Origin: UBA4733 sp036734945 | GTDB lineage: Bacteria > Chloroflexota > UBA4733 | Direction: 5' to 3' | Assembly: GCA_036734945.1 (NCBI GenBank) | Contig: DAIMXP010000004.1 | Span: 62,001 to 126,000 of the forward strand | Length of the DNA stretch: 64,000 nucleotides | Shown here: one piece after another, positions 34,514 through 43,832 of the stretch | Layout of the letters: the number at the start of each line of letters is the position of its first letter | How positions within the stretch are numbered: the first letter of the stretch is position 1 | The notes under the pieces: generated by a model | What the model saw: only the letters and a program-made list of their open reading frames with translations | What the model was told of the DNA's origin: nothing | The model's database searches: none | Made by a program: the position numbers and the translations under genes

Positions 34514-34568
34514 GGAACCACTCCTCTCTCTAACCAGCGTTGGCGGAACTAGCGAAAGTGTACCACGA

Positions 34569-35939
34569 CTACGCGTTTGCCGGCCGCGCCGACCAGGTCT
34601 GGAGGTGGGCGAGCTGGATCAGGCGCGGCGCCTCGAACTCCGGCGCGAAGATGCTCCAGGTGTTGCGGAAGTGCAGGCCGGCCACGTCGGGCCGCCGCGC
34701 CAACTCGGGCAACTCCTCCCGCCCCTCCAGCCGCAGCCGCTCCGGCGCCGTACTGATTACCTGCCCGAGTGCGCGCAAGAGCGCGGCCGGTCCCACCAGG
34801 TGAGCGCCCACGCCAACGGCAGCGGGAACGCGGCCGCTCTGGCCGACGAGTAGGCTCGCGGTAGCGGCAGCCTCCAGCAGGATCGCCCTCTCGACGTCGC
34901 TCGGCTCGGTCTGGAGTGACGGAGCAGTAGGCCCGAGCAGGGGGCGCACCGGCGTCTCCTGCGGCAGCGTCCCGTACTCGCGCTGCCAGGCCGCGCCGAA
35001 CAGCAGCACGCCGAGCTGCTCAGCCGGACTGAGCCACTGGCCGCCGATCTGGCGCGGCTGCAGCGGCCCGCGCACCGCACCGGCCAGTTGTTGCACTGCC
35101 GCGCGGTCCAGCCAGCGGCTGCCGGCCTTGCTGCGCTGCCAGAGTTCCCGGTAGGTAATCACCCGCGCGTCGGTCTCCCGCGCCACCCAGCCCAGGAAGT
35201 CGTCGAAGTCCGCCATGAGCGCCTCAATCTCGGCACGCGGCCGCAGCGGCGCCGGCCCCCAGCCCGAACGCGGTCGGTTGACGCCGCCGCGAAAGGTATC
35301 GCTGAAGCTTGCCGTGATCAGCCGGCAGGGGTGCGTGAACATCACCAGCACGCCGCCGTCGCGATGGCGCTGCTCCAGGTGGGCGAGGAAGTCGGCCCGC
35401 ATGCGTTGGCGGCGGTCGCTGGCAGTGAAGTAGCCATCGAAATGGGTGTGGTACTTCAGGCAAACCTGGCCGCAATACTGCAGGGGCTGCCCGAGAGACC
35501 ACTCGAAAGGGGCGTCGCAGAAGACGGGGATATCCAGTAACGCCATGGCCGCCGGCACCTGGGGGGCCCAGCTATTCCCCGGCTTGCAGTAGGCGCTGGG
35601 CTGCTGGCCGGTGAGGCGGCGCACGTCGGCCACGCCGCCGGCCTCTCGCGCCAGCACTGCCGCCACGCCCTCGTCCCAATCCATCGCCTCCAGATACTCG
35701 GCATGGACGGGATGGGCGGAGTGCAGATCGGAGTGGTAGGCAATCTCGTGCCCGGCTAGCGCCGCCAGCACGTCGCGCCGGCCCCGCGCTTCCAGTGCCC
35801 GCGCCAACTCACCGACCAGGCAAAAGCAGCCGGTGAAGCCGTGGCGACGCAACGCCTCGGCCCACCACAACTCCCCTTCGTCCGCCGCCGGCGTCTCGTA
35901 GTCTTCGCTATCGAAGGAAAAGATGACGTCAACGGGCAC
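34569..35939 (-). CDS. Polysaccharide deacetylase-like protein with C-terminal extension
   Basis: 456 residues. The N-terminal 270 residues have the NodB-type features IFSFDSEDYETP (D10 and D13), HSDLHSAHPVHAEY supplying metal histidines, a later FTHPCRL motif, and a barrel order like CE4 deacetylases. The remaining 180 residues form an extra domain, largely helical (LSPAEQLGVLLFGAA, VGVGAHLVGPAALLRALG), that I do not recognise. No signal peptide or membrane segment, so it would deacetylate an internalised substrate. GTG at 35939 with AAGGAGG upstream. Part of the operon starting at the SBP at 38884. Confidence 0.75.
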   Translation of the reverse strand: MPVDVIFSFDSEDYETPAADEGELWWAEALRRHGFTGCFCLVGELARALEARGRRDVLAALAGHEIAYHSDLHSAHPVHAEYLEAMDWDEGVAAVLAREAGGVADVRRLTGQQPSAYCKPGNSWAPQVPAAMALLDIPVFCDAPFEWSLGQPLQYCGQVCLKYHTHFDGYFTASDRRQRMRADFLAHLEQRHRDGGVLVMFTHPCRLITASFSDTFRGGVNRPRSGWGPAPLRPRAEIEALMADFDDFLGWVARETDARVITYRELWQRSKAGSRWLDRAAVQQLAGAVRGPLQPRQIGGQWLSPAEQLGVLLFGAAWQREYGTLPQETPVRPLLGPTAPSLQTEPSDVERAILLEAAATASLLVGQSGRVPAAVGVGAHLVGPAALLRALGQVISTAPERLRLEGREELPELARRPDVAGLHFRNTWSIFAPEFEAPRLIQLAHLQTWSARPANA

Positions 35940-35996
35940 GCCGCGCCTCCTTCCCGGTCAGCGCGGCGATTCGCCTCGCGGTCACGGCCATGGCGG

Positions 35997-37250
35997 TCAC
36001 TCTCCGCCCTGAACAGTCAGGGTGAGGCTCCGGCTACCGGCCGGCGGATCAAAGGCCACCAGCGTGTCCGTTCCCTCGCGGAGGAAGGAGCCACTCTGGA
36101 ACGTCGCCCGGCTGCCGGCTTCGCGCAGAGGCTGCTGGCCCAGGCTGATGCCACGCGCCTGTGTACCGCGCAGGCGCAGTGTCAGTTCCGGCACCGACCG
36201 GGACAGGTCCAGGCTGATTGTGTCGCCTGCAACGGTCACGGTCGCCAACTCGCGCACGCAGGCATAATTGGTGATCTCACTGCAGGTGCGCCAGCGCGTG
36301 TATTCCCCCCGCGGGTCACGCTGCCGCAGGCGTTCCACCACGGTCTGCAGGGTGCGGAAGCCGCGCCGGTCCTCGTCGTGCAACCCATACATGCCCTGCC
36401 AGTGGCTGCAGAGGACGCAGGGGCTGCCGGCGTCGATCACTTCCGGCAGGCGCCCGCCGGCAAGGTCTTCGGTGATGTAATAATCAGCGTTGACCTCGCC
36501 GTAGCCGGTCCAGGAGCCGGTGTGGTCACCGGTGCAGGCGATGATCTCCCCGACGGCGGTACCGGCCGTACGATCGGCGTACCAGACGGGGGTCTCCACG
36601 TCTGTCCCTTTGGACGTCACCCGCTGGAAGAAGAACGGCGTGGGATTGCCGGTGACGGAACGGACACCCTCACCGGTGACGCGGGCATAAAGATCAAGGC
36701 TCTTGCCGCCGAAGCCACCGGGCGAGGTGACGCCCTCCGGCGGCAAGCCAATATTCGCCAGGATCTGGCAGGACAGGGCGATGTAGCGGTCGACGTGGTC
36801 CTCTTCGCTGAACTGCCGCCACTCCATCTGCTCCCAGATGCGCGAAGGTAGCGGCTGTAGCGTGGCGAGGTCAAGCACGTAGGTGTGCGTCAGCATCTCC
36901 GGCGTGATGTCGAAGGAGGGGACGATCACCTCCCGGCACATGCGTAGCCAGCTCTCCAGTTGCGCCTGGCCGAACAGCGCCAGACCCTGGTCGAGGCGGC
37001 CGATGTTGGCCGGGTTGGGGACGACGCTGAACTTGCCGCGCACGCCGTGCTCGGCGCACCAGGCGCCCCACTCGCGCGTGAAGGACTCCGGCGTCACCAC
37101 CGGCACGTCCTCCCAGCGCTGATTCTGGTCAAGGTGCAGGTTGCGGTCGCGCAGAAAGAAGTAGTTGAGGTTGACCAATGCCGTCGAGTCGTCGATGATC
37201 AGTGACAGCGGCACGCGGTCGAGGGCGTACCGGCAGATCTCAGCGTCCAC
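35997..37250 (-). CDS. Putative deacetylase-fold protein of unknown specificity
   Basis: 417 residues. The opening LDRVPLSLIIDDSTALVNL carries an Asp-Asp pair at the place of the polysaccharide deacetylase metal aspartates, and further blocks (GKFSVVPNPANIGRLDQGL, EMLTHTYVLDLATLQP, LCSHWQGMYGLHDE) look like the strands of a deacetylase-type barrel with His residues. The last 90 residues are a beta-rich domain (VTVAGDTISLDLS, LREGTDTLVAFDPP) that may bind sugar. I do not recognise a named family. No signal peptide. GTG at 37250 has AAGGAG seven bases upstream. Sits 17 bp after the SBP and 57 bp before the other deacetylase-like gene. Confidence 0.6.
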   Translation of the reverse strand: MDAEICRYALDRVPLSLIIDDSTALVNLNYFFLRDRNLHLDQNQRWEDVPVVTPESFTREWGAWCAEHGVRGKFSVVPNPANIGRLDQGLALFGQAQLESWLRMCREVIVPSFDITPEMLTHTYVLDLATLQPLPSRIWEQMEWRQFSEEDHVDRYIALSCQILANIGLPPEGVTSPGGFGGKSLDLYARVTGEGVRSVTGNPTPFFFQRVTSKGTDVETPVWYADRTAGTAVGEIIACTGDHTGSWTGYGEVNADYYITEDLAGGRLPEVIDAGSPCVLCSHWQGMYGLHDEDRRGFRTLQTVVERLRQRDPRGEYTRWRTCSEITNYACVRELATVTVAGDTISLDLSRSVPELTLRLRGTQARGISLGQQPLREAGSRATFQSGSFLREGTDTLVAFDPPAGSRSLTLTVQGGE

Positions 37251-37267
37251 CGCTGCTCCTTCCGAAG

Positions 37268-38884
37268 CTACTTTTTGTTGGCTTTGGCCGCCTGCATGAT
37301 GCCGTTCATTTGCGACTGCAACGCCGTCAGGGCATCCTGGGCGCTCATCTGGCCATCGACAGCCTTCTGGCCAGCCGTGGCCATATTGTTGTAGGCGTCG
37401 TCTTCATTGACATACGGCGTGCCATCCGTCGTGGTGCCATCCAGAGCCGGCCTCAGGGTGGTGCGGCCGGCTGGTGGACCGGCGACCGCCGGCACCAGAT
37501 AGGTCTTGCCGGCCGAATCCATGCGCATGGGCACCTCCGCCAGCGTGGCGGTGATCGTGTCCTGGACCTCCGTGCTGCCCAGATAGCTGAGGAACTGGAA
37601 GGCTTCGTCGCGGTGCTTGGGGGTCGGCGGCATCACCAGGCCGCGCAGGTTGGACCAGTTGCCCACCTTGCCGGTCTTCGGCGCGTAGGGCAGGATGGTC
37701 GCGTCCCAGTTGATGGTGGTCTTGGACTGCAGGATCGGCTTGAAGTTCCAGTCACCGGTGTACTGCATGGCCACCTTGCCGGCCAGGAAAGGCTCCATGG
37801 ATTTCTTGTATTGGGCGGTGATCGTCTTCCACCAGGTTGGCGTGGCGATGATGCCGGCCTTCGCCATGCTCACGACATAATCCAGCGCCTCCACGCACTG
37901 GGGGCTGCCGATCGTGCATTGGTCGAGCGCCTGGTTGTAGTAGCTGCCGCCGTTCGCCAGCGCCATGCTGTACCAGCTATTCTCGTAGCCGCCCCAGGAG
38001 AGGTAGGCGCCAACGCGGTCGGGGGTTGCGCCGGTCTTGAGCGTGAGCTTTGTCGCGTACTGCTGCAGGGTATCCCATGTCCACTGCTTGGGATCCTTGG
38101 CCAGTTCGGCTGGCGGCGTGAGGCCGGCGGGGTGGAGCAGGTCGAGGTTGTAGACGACGACACCAGCGCTGTAGTCCCAGGGCAGGCCGAAGCGCTTGCC
38201 CTGGTAGGTGTACCAATCCACCGCCGCCGGCAGCATCTGCTTGAGGTTGTCACTGGCCGTCTTGTCCTGAGCAGCGAGGTCGTCGATCGAGCCTTCCAGA
38301 CCGGCATAGGCGCGGTTCTTGAAGCCATCGCTGTCCGAGAGGTAGGCGTCCGGCCCCGTGCCGCCGGCGATGGCGACCGTGATCTTCTGGTTGTTGTTCG
38401 TCGCGTACTTGGTAACGTTGACCTGAACGCTGCTATGGCGATCGCTGTAGGTCTTGGCCCAGCCTTCGAAGCCTGTCTGGTAGCCGGACCCCCACTGCCA
38501 GAACTCCACGGGCGTCTTACCCTTGCCGGGCGCTGCCGCTGCGGCGGATGCCGTTGAGGTCGTAGCCGGCGCGACGCTGGTCGATGCCGCCACGCTGCTC
38601 GTGGCGAGGACGCTGCTCGTGGCGAGGACGCTGCTCGTGGCGAGGACGCTGCTCGTGGCGGCGACGCTCGCTGTCGACGCAGGGGCGCTGCTTGCGGTCG
38701 AAGCCGCCGCGCTGGTGGCAACGGGCAACGTCGCGGCCGCGGCTAGGGCCGATGACGTGCTGCCGGTACTGACGGTGGCGCTCGCGGCGCCTCCGCAGGC
38801 GGCAAGAAGAGGAATGGCGAGACCACTCCCTAACATGGCCAGCAAACGACGCCGAGGTAACGATGCCGCTGTTGCAGAATGCAT
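37268..38884 (-). CDS. Extracellular solute-binding lipoprotein heading a deacetylase operon
   Basis: 538 residues. Leader with LPRRRLLAMLG, lipobox PLLAAC (C30), then about 95 residues of Ala/Ser/Thr linker that includes a three-and-a-half-copy tandem repeat SSVLAT. The binding domain begins PVEFWQWGSGYQTGFEGW and has VVYNLDLLHPAGLTPP and MQYTGDWNFKP blocks typical of sugar-binding family 1 proteins. ATG at 38884 with AAGGAG upstream and a near-consensus promoter at 38950-38978. First gene of an operon continuing with two deacetylase-like proteins, a second SBP and M55 peptidase; no permease follows. Confidence 0.92.
   Translation of the reverse strand: MHSATAASLPRRRLLAMLGSGLAIPLLAACGGAASATVSTGSTSSALAAAATLPVATSAAASTASSAPASTASVAATSSVLATSSVLATSSVLATSSVAASTSVAPATTSTASAAAAAPGKGKTPVEFWQWGSGYQTGFEGWAKTYSDRHSSVQVNVTKYATNNNQKITVAIAGGTGPDAYLSDSDGFKNRAYAGLEGSIDDLAAQDKTASDNLKQMLPAAVDWYTYQGKRFGLPWDYSAGVVVYNLDLLHPAGLTPPAELAKDPKQWTWDTLQQYATKLTLKTGATPDRVGAYLSWGGYENSWYSMALANGGSYYNQALDQCTIGSPQCVEALDYVVSMAKAGIIATPTWWKTITAQYKKSMEPFLAGKVAMQYTGDWNFKPILQSKTTINWDATILPYAPKTGKVGNWSNLRGLVMPPTPKHRDEAFQFLSYLGSTEVQDTITATLAEVPMRMDSAGKTYLVPAVAGPPAGRTTLRPALDGTTTDGTPYVNEDDAYNNMATAGQKAVDGQMSAQDALTALQSQMNGIMQAAKANKK
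38592..38660. repeat. 18-bp tandem repeat inside the SBP linker
   Basis: Three exact copies of ACGCTGCTCGTGGCGAGG (38592-38609, 38610-38627, 38628-38645) and a partial fourth. On the coding strand each copy gives six residues of the lipoprotein linker, so copy-number change would lengthen or shorten the tether without changing frame. Confidence 0.85.
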
Positions 38885-38949
38885 GAGACTGCTCCTTCCC
38901 CGTTGGGCTGTCCTGTGGCGAGGCGTCACGAGCGACCGCCTGTGCAGAC

Positions 38950-38978
38950 ATTGTAAGCACTCTCTACAAATATGGCAA
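38950..38978 (-). promoter_or_regulatory. Sigma70-type promoter of the SBP-deacetylase operon
   Basis: Minus strand TTGCCA (38978-38973), 17-bp spacer, TACAAT (38955-38950), about 65 bases before the SBP start codon. Confidence 0.6.
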
Positions 38979-39107
38979 TCGCGGCCCTGCACTATTAGCC
39001 ACACACGTCGTTCGCCTGCTAAGTATAAGGCCGCGTATGCTACCATCCTACGATGCGCCGACGCAGCTTGCCGGTCGCTCCCGTTGCCCTTGCATCAGCG
39101 AAGGAGC

Positions 39108-40607
39108 ATGCTCTTGGAGCCGCTTTTCACTCGCCGCGTCGCGCTGTGCGGCTGCGCGCTGACGACGCTTGGGCTGGTCGGCGGCGTCCTGCTCGCCGCC
39201 TGCGGCGGATCGACCGTCGTGACCACGGCGCCACCGGCCGCTACGAGTTCCCAGGCGACGGGCGCAGCCGCATCCTCCACAGGCAGCGCGTCCAGCACAC
39301 CGTCGTTGGGCGTCTCCGCTGTGGCGTCGACGACGACCGCGAGCCAAACCGCGTCCGCCGCCACCAGCGCCGGCCGGACTGTGCCGAGCGTTGGACCGAA
39401 AGGCGTGACACTCACCTATATGTCGCCCGATACGTCGGGGCGGCACGCCGTGGAGCAGGCCATCTACAACGACTTCACCAAGGTCCATCCGGGCATCGCT
39501 GTCGAGATCATCTCGGGCGGCACGAGTTGGACCACGGTTACCGAGAAACTCACGGCCATGATCGCCAGCGGCACGCCACCTGACTTCTATCAAAACGCCA
39601 CAGGCAACTGGCTGAGCGTGCAATCTGCTCTGGTAGAAATGTCCGGCCGGCTCGCCCAGGCGAAGTTGGACCCGCAAAAGGTCTTCCTTCCCCAGGCGAT
39701 TCAGATCTTCACCGACCAGGAGGGGAAGATCTGGGGCCTGCCGCTGGTCGGCATCTCGGTGGATGCGCTCGCCTATAACCAGGGCCTCTTCGATTCGGCA
39801 GGGCTGTCGTACCCGCCGGTCGATCCCACCGATCAGAGCTGGACGATGGACCGCTTCCTGGAGGCTGCGCAGCGGCTCACGAAGGCGGACCAGTCCCAGT
39901 TCGGCTTCGGCGGCACGGTGGGCGGCGCCGACACGGGCGGCGACGAGCGGCCAACCTACTTTGGGCAGGGGCCGTGGGACGACCAGGCCAAGAAAGCGCT
40001 GCTTGATCAGCCGCTGGCCGCCCAGGGGTTGCAGTTCTTCAAGGACCTGCGCGACCGCTATAAGGTCGCGCCCACCGCCGCACAGGTCAAGGGCATCGGC
40101 GCCAAAGGCGACGTGTTCACCAGCGGCCGCATCGGCATGCAAGTGGTCTATGGCTACGTACCGAAGCTGAACTTCACGTGGGGGCTGGCGGCGCTCCCGC
40201 ACAGCAGCTCGCAGAACGTCTCCGGCCGGCAGTTTGCCCAGCCGCTCTACACCGTGCAGACGCCGCGAGCCGACCTTACATGGCAACTGATGCAGTGGCT
40301 CATGGTCCCCGCCAACGCCGCGCGCTTCCCACCGAGCGGCCAGTACGCGGTGTCTCCGGTAACCGGCGCCTCCGACCTGGCGATGCAAACGTACAAGCAG
40401 CAGATTGGCGTCGATCCGCAGGCGTTCCTGAACATGGCCCAGCACTCTCACGTCTCCTCCTGGGGCATGCCGAAGTATCCCGGCTGGAACAAGGTCAACC
40501 TCTGGCTGACCAACAATTTCCCGGCGTTCGACCAGGGCAAGCAGGGCGCCGCCGACTACGGCAAGGCCGCCACCGCCTATATCGACGCCAACCTCCAGCA
40601 GGCGTGA
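39108..40607 (+). CDS. Extracellular solute-binding lipoprotein
   Basis: 499 residues. Leader with FTRRVALCGCALT, lipobox VLLAAC (C32), linker of about 60 Ala/Ser/Thr residues, and a binding domain starting GVTLTYMSPDTSGRHAVEQAI, with DALAYNQGLFDSAGLSYP and FTSGRIGMQVVYG. Start: ATG at 39108 is almost in contact with AAGGAG, so the TTG at 39114, seven bases after it, may be the real initiator. Followed after 114 bp by the ceramidase-like gene on the same strand, probably as one unit; divergent from the SBP at 38884. Confidence 0.9.
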   Translation: MLLEPLFTRRVALCGCALTTLGLVGGVLLAACGGSTVVTTAPPAATSSQATGAAASSTGSASSTPSLGVSAVASTTTASQTASAATSAGRTVPSVGPKGVTLTYMSPDTSGRHAVEQAIYNDFTKVHPGIAVEIISGGTSWTTVTEKLTAMIASGTPPDFYQNATGNWLSVQSALVEMSGRLAQAKLDPQKVFLPQAIQIFTDQEGKIWGLPLVGISVDALAYNQGLFDSAGLSYPPVDPTDQSWTMDRFLEAAQRLTKADQSQFGFGGTVGGADTGGDERPTYFGQGPWDDQAKKALLDQPLAAQGLQFFKDLRDRYKVAPTAAQVKGIGAKGDVFTSGRIGMQVVYGYVPKLNFTWGLAALPHSSSQNVSGRQFAQPLYTVQTPRADLTWQLMQWLMVPANAARFPPSGQYAVSPVTGASDLAMQTYKQQIGVDPQAFLNMAQHSHVSSWGMPKYPGWNKVNLWLTNNFPAFDQGKQGAADYGKAATAYIDANLQQA

Positions 40608-40721
40608 TGACGCCGAGGCGCGGTGGAACCGTCCCTCGCCCTGTTAAAGATGGAAACGGGCGGCGCTGACGGCCGGCGGATCGATATGGCGCTGGACAAC
40701 AACACAGAGAGGAGCAACTCC

Positions 40722-42005
40722 ATGGGAGATGTCTGGGCAGGATTGGCGCGGACGGTCATCACGCCGCCGGTGGAAAGCACGTGGCAGGCGGGCTATGCCG
40801 CCCGCCGGCACGCCGCCGAGGGCATACACGACGACCTGGTGGCGACAGCGCTGGTGCTCGACGACGGCTCCGGCGAGCCGGGCCGGCGTATCGCCTTGAT
40901 CGCCGTCGACATCATCACCTTGCGCGATGAGCAGGTACAACGCATCCGTGGCCTGCTGGCCGAGCAAGGGGCCGTACAGCCGGAGCGCGTGCTCATCTGC
41001 TCCTCGCACACCCACGGCGGTCCGGCGGTACTGCAACGCGCTACCCTGCCCAGCAATGCTGAATACATCGGCGCCCTGGAGCAGCACCTGGCGGGGCTGG
41101 TCGCCGCCGCGGCTCGCCGACTGACGCCGGTCGCCATCGGCCTCGGCTTCTCGGAAGCGCGATTCAACGTCAACCGCCGTCTTGCTCAACCCGACGGGCA
41201 GATGGTGATGCGGCCCAATGCGCAGGGCATCGTCGACCGCTCCGTCACGGTGCTCCGGCTCGATACCCTGTCCGGCGGCCACCCGACGCCCGGCGCTGCG
41301 CCGCTGGCGCTGCTCTTCCGGTACGTCTGCCACCCCACCTCGATGGGCGCGCAGAACTACCAGTTCACCGCGGACTATCCCGGCGCCGCTCGCCGCTTCG
41401 TCGAGCGCGCGTACGCCGACAGTACGAAAGCCCTATTCCTGCCCGGCTGCTTCGCAAATATCCGGCCGAACCTGACCAACGACGAGGGCGCCTTCCGCAG
41501 TGCCACCTGGGAGGAAGTCGAGGCGCTGGGCCGCCAGCTCGGCAGCAGCGTGGTACAGGCTGCCGAGGCCGTGTGCGATCCCACCGCGCCGCCCGCAACC
41601 AACCTCGGCGGCGTGCTCGGCGCGGCGCTGGAACGGCTCGACTTGCCCATCGAGACCAACGATGGCGGCGTCACCGGCTGGCCGGCCGAGGTGCAGGTGC
41701 TGCGCTGCGGCGAGACCTATATCGTCGGCTTGCCTGGTGAGATCTTCCTCGAGACGGGGCTGAAGGCCCAACAGGCGGTGGCGCGGGCAAGCGGTGTCGA
41801 GCCGGCGCGCGTGTTGGTGCTGGGCTACTGCAACGGCAGCATCGGCTATCTCCCCACCGCGTCAGCCATCCCAGAGGGCGGCTACGAAGTCGGCGCCTGG
41901 CGCAACAGCGAGCGCCCCGGTGGCTTCACGGCCGACGCCGAGCGGCGGCTGGTGGAATGCGCGGCGCGCCAGGCCGCGCGCCTGGCGGTGATGTCGGCTC
42001 GCTGA
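40722..42005 (+). CDS. Neutral/alkaline ceramidase N-terminal domain-like hydrolase
   Basis: 427 residues. WAGLARTVITPPVESTWQAGY opening, zinc motif ICSSHTHGGPAV, FRYVCHPTSMGAQN and the C-terminal block VLGYCNGSIGYLPTASAIPEGGYE match the paralogue at 5760-7127. The second metal-binding His of the paralogue (NYTLHYVG) corresponds to YVCHPTSMG. Lacks the ceramidase signal peptide and C-terminal domain, so a cytoplasmic amidase acting on another N-acyl compound is likely. ATG at 40722 with GAGGAG upstream. Follows an SBP gene. Confidence 0.82.
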   Translation: MGDVWAGLARTVITPPVESTWQAGYAARRHAAEGIHDDLVATALVLDDGSGEPGRRIALIAVDIITLRDEQVQRIRGLLAEQGAVQPERVLICSSHTHGGPAVLQRATLPSNAEYIGALEQHLAGLVAAAARRLTPVAIGLGFSEARFNVNRRLAQPDGQMVMRPNAQGIVDRSVTVLRLDTLSGGHPTPGAAPLALLFRYVCHPTSMGAQNYQFTADYPGAARRFVERAYADSTKALFLPGCFANIRPNLTNDEGAFRSATWEEVEALGRQLGSSVVQAAEAVCDPTAPPATNLGGVLGAALERLDLPIETNDGGVTGWPAEVQVLRCGETYIVGLPGEIFLETGLKAQQAVARASGVEPARVLVLGYCNGSIGYLPTASAIPEGGYEVGAWRNSERPGGFTADAERRLVECAARQAARLAVMSAR

Positions 42006-42024
42006 CCGGGTACGAAGGCTATGG

Positions 42025-43560
42025 CTAATCTACCAAGCGCCACTCCGGCGGCGCCTTGTCCAGCAGCGTCTGGAATTGCGGCTGCACCTGCTGCATCATG
42101 TCCTTGGCCGTGATCTTGCCGGCGAGCAGGTTGTCCATGACCTTGCCGAAGGCCGTGTTCACGTCCACATAAATGTAGGGGATGGGCGTGGGCCGGCTGA
42201 TCTCCAACCCATCAATGAACACCTGGCGGTTGACGTGGCCGGTGGGCTGGAGGAACTCCGGTGACTGCTGCGCCGCCTTGAGCACCGGCACGTAGCCGGC
42301 CTGGGCCAGCATCTTCTGCCCGGTGAGCCCCGTTATGAACTGGATGACCGTCATCCCGTCGTCCGGGTGGGGTGCGTGGTTGACCATGCAGCAGCAGTCG
42401 CCGGGGGCACGGGTGAACACCCCGTTTTTGCCGGTCGGATAGGGAGCGATATCCCAGTCGGTGCCCTTCATGCGCACGTCCATACCGACGGTGCCATAGG
42501 AGCCGGTCGACATCATGGCGACCTTGCCGTTGTTCCAGGTCGCCTGCTTGGCCTGCTGGGAATCGGGCGCGACGTGCTGGACGTTGCGCAGGTCGGCATA
42601 CCACTGGTAGGCGTCGGAGAAGGCAGTGTCGGTGATGGTGATCTTCGTGCGCGCCGAATCGCTGAATTCGCCGCCGTTGCTCCAGGCCCAGGGGTTGTAG
42701 TACACCCACCAGTTGGTCTGGCTGTAGCCAAAGGTGGCGTCGGCGCCGCTGCCGGTCGTCGTCCGCTTGGCCGCCTGCAGGAAAGCGTCCCAGGTCCAGC
42801 TCGGGTCGCCCCACTTCTTGGGCGGCTCGGCGACGCCGGCCTTCTGGAAGAGCGTCTTGTTGTAGAAGATCACTGCCGGTGACGTATCCCAGGGGATGCC
42901 ATACCACTTGCCATTAAAGATGACCTTCTGGAGCTGGGAGGCGGTGTAGTCGGCGGCATTGATCTTCGCTTTCTGGACGTAGCTGGTCATATCAATGTCG
43001 GCCTGCTTGGCCACCCAGGACGGCAGTTCCTTCGTCACCGGCTCGTGAACGTCTGGATAGGTGCCGCCAGCGATGGCAGCCGTATACTTGTCATTGCTAG
43101 TGCCGTTCGTGAACTGGACCTTGAGCTTGCCGTTCTCCTTCTCGAACTGGGCGAAGATACCCTTCCAGGCGTCCTCTTCCTCCTTGGCCAGGCCGTTGGT
43201 GGCGAACCACCAGATGGTGTTGGCGGCAGTCGGCGGCGCGATGGCGGCGGCGCTCGAGGCGCTGGCGCTGCTCGCCTTCGGCGCTGCCGTCGTCGTGGCG
43301 CTGGCAGCCGCAGTAGTGGCGTTGGACGCCGCCGCGCTGCTGGTCGTTATGGCGGCAGCGCTAGCGCTCGGCGTGCTGGCCGCCGTGCTGGCCTGCGCCA
43401 CCGTCGCCGTGTTGAGGCTGGCGGTCACGGCAGCACTGGTGCTGCCGACCGTGGTGGCGGCGGCCCCACCGCAGGCGGCGAGCAGTCCCCCCGACGTGAC
43501 CGCAGCAGCGGCTGCGCAAGATTGGAGCAGGGCACGGCGACTGAGTAGACGATGCAGCAT
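42025..43560 (-). CDS. Extracellular solute-binding lipoprotein
   Basis: 511 residues. Leader with LLSRRALLQSCAA, lipobox GLLAAC (C30), about 85-residue Ala/Ser/Thr linker, and a binding domain from NTIWWFATNGLAKEEEDAW, including VIFYNKTLFQKAGVAEPP and KVAMMSTGSYGTVG. ATG at 43560 with AGGAGGG upstream and a strong promoter at 43721-43749. It is monocistronic in appearance: it converges with the ceramidase-like gene, whose stop is only 19 bp away. Confidence 0.92.
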   Translation of the reverse strand: MLHRLLSRRALLQSCAAAAAVTSGGLLAACGGAAATTVGSTSAAVTASLNTATVAQASTAASTPSASAAAITTSSAAASNATTAAASATTTAAPKASSASASSAAAIAPPTAANTIWWFATNGLAKEEEDAWKGIFAQFEKENGKLKVQFTNGTSNDKYTAAIAGGTYPDVHEPVTKELPSWVAKQADIDMTSYVQKAKINAADYTASQLQKVIFNGKWYGIPWDTSPAVIFYNKTLFQKAGVAEPPKKWGDPSWTWDAFLQAAKRTTTGSGADATFGYSQTNWWVYYNPWAWSNGGEFSDSARTKITITDTAFSDAYQWYADLRNVQHVAPDSQQAKQATWNNGKVAMMSTGSYGTVGMDVRMKGTDWDIAPYPTGKNGVFTRAPGDCCCMVNHAPHPDDGMTVIQFITGLTGQKMLAQAGYVPVLKAAQQSPEFLQPTGHVNRQVFIDGLEISRPTPIPYIYVDVNTAFGKVMDNLLAGKITAKDMMQQVQPQFQTLLDKAPPEWRLVD

Positions 43561-43720
43561 AGAACCCTCCTGGCGATCACAACACTCAAGACCGAACGGC
43601 GTCGCTCTTAACCGCAATCTGGCGTGCGCTGCCAGGTGTGCCACGATGCCGTGGCGCGGGCCAGGCTGATTCCTGCCCCCTGGAAGGCTACGATAAAGAA
43701 GCAACGCGCCCGTTGGCAGG

Positions 43721-43749
43721 ATAGTACCCGCGCCTCAGCACTTTGTCAA
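43721..43749 (-). promoter_or_regulatory. Sigma70-type promoter of the SBP gene at 43560
   Basis: Minus strand TTGACA (43749-43744), exactly 17 bp, TACTAT (43726-43721). The sequence after the -35 (TTGACAAAGTG) is shared with the promoter at 50650. Confidence 0.75.
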
Positions 43750-43796
43750 TGACGCAATGAAAGTATGAAAGTCGTTCGTCCGTTCGAAAAACTGGC

Positions 43797-43826
43797 TTGA
43801 CTCCGGGCGAACGCCGCGGATACAGT
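43797..43826 (+). promoter_or_regulatory. Possible promoter of the small membrane ORF
   Basis: TTGACT (43797-43802), 18-bp spacer, TACAGT (43821-43826) on the plus strand. The predicted start point would coincide with the GTG at 43833, giving a leaderless transcript. Confidence 0.4.
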
Positions 43827-43832
43827 CAAAGC

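Noticed and set aside
38592..38660. 18-bp tandem repeat as a CRISPR or integration-site repeat
   Set aside because: Copies are directly adjacent without spacers and encode part of the SBP linker in frame.
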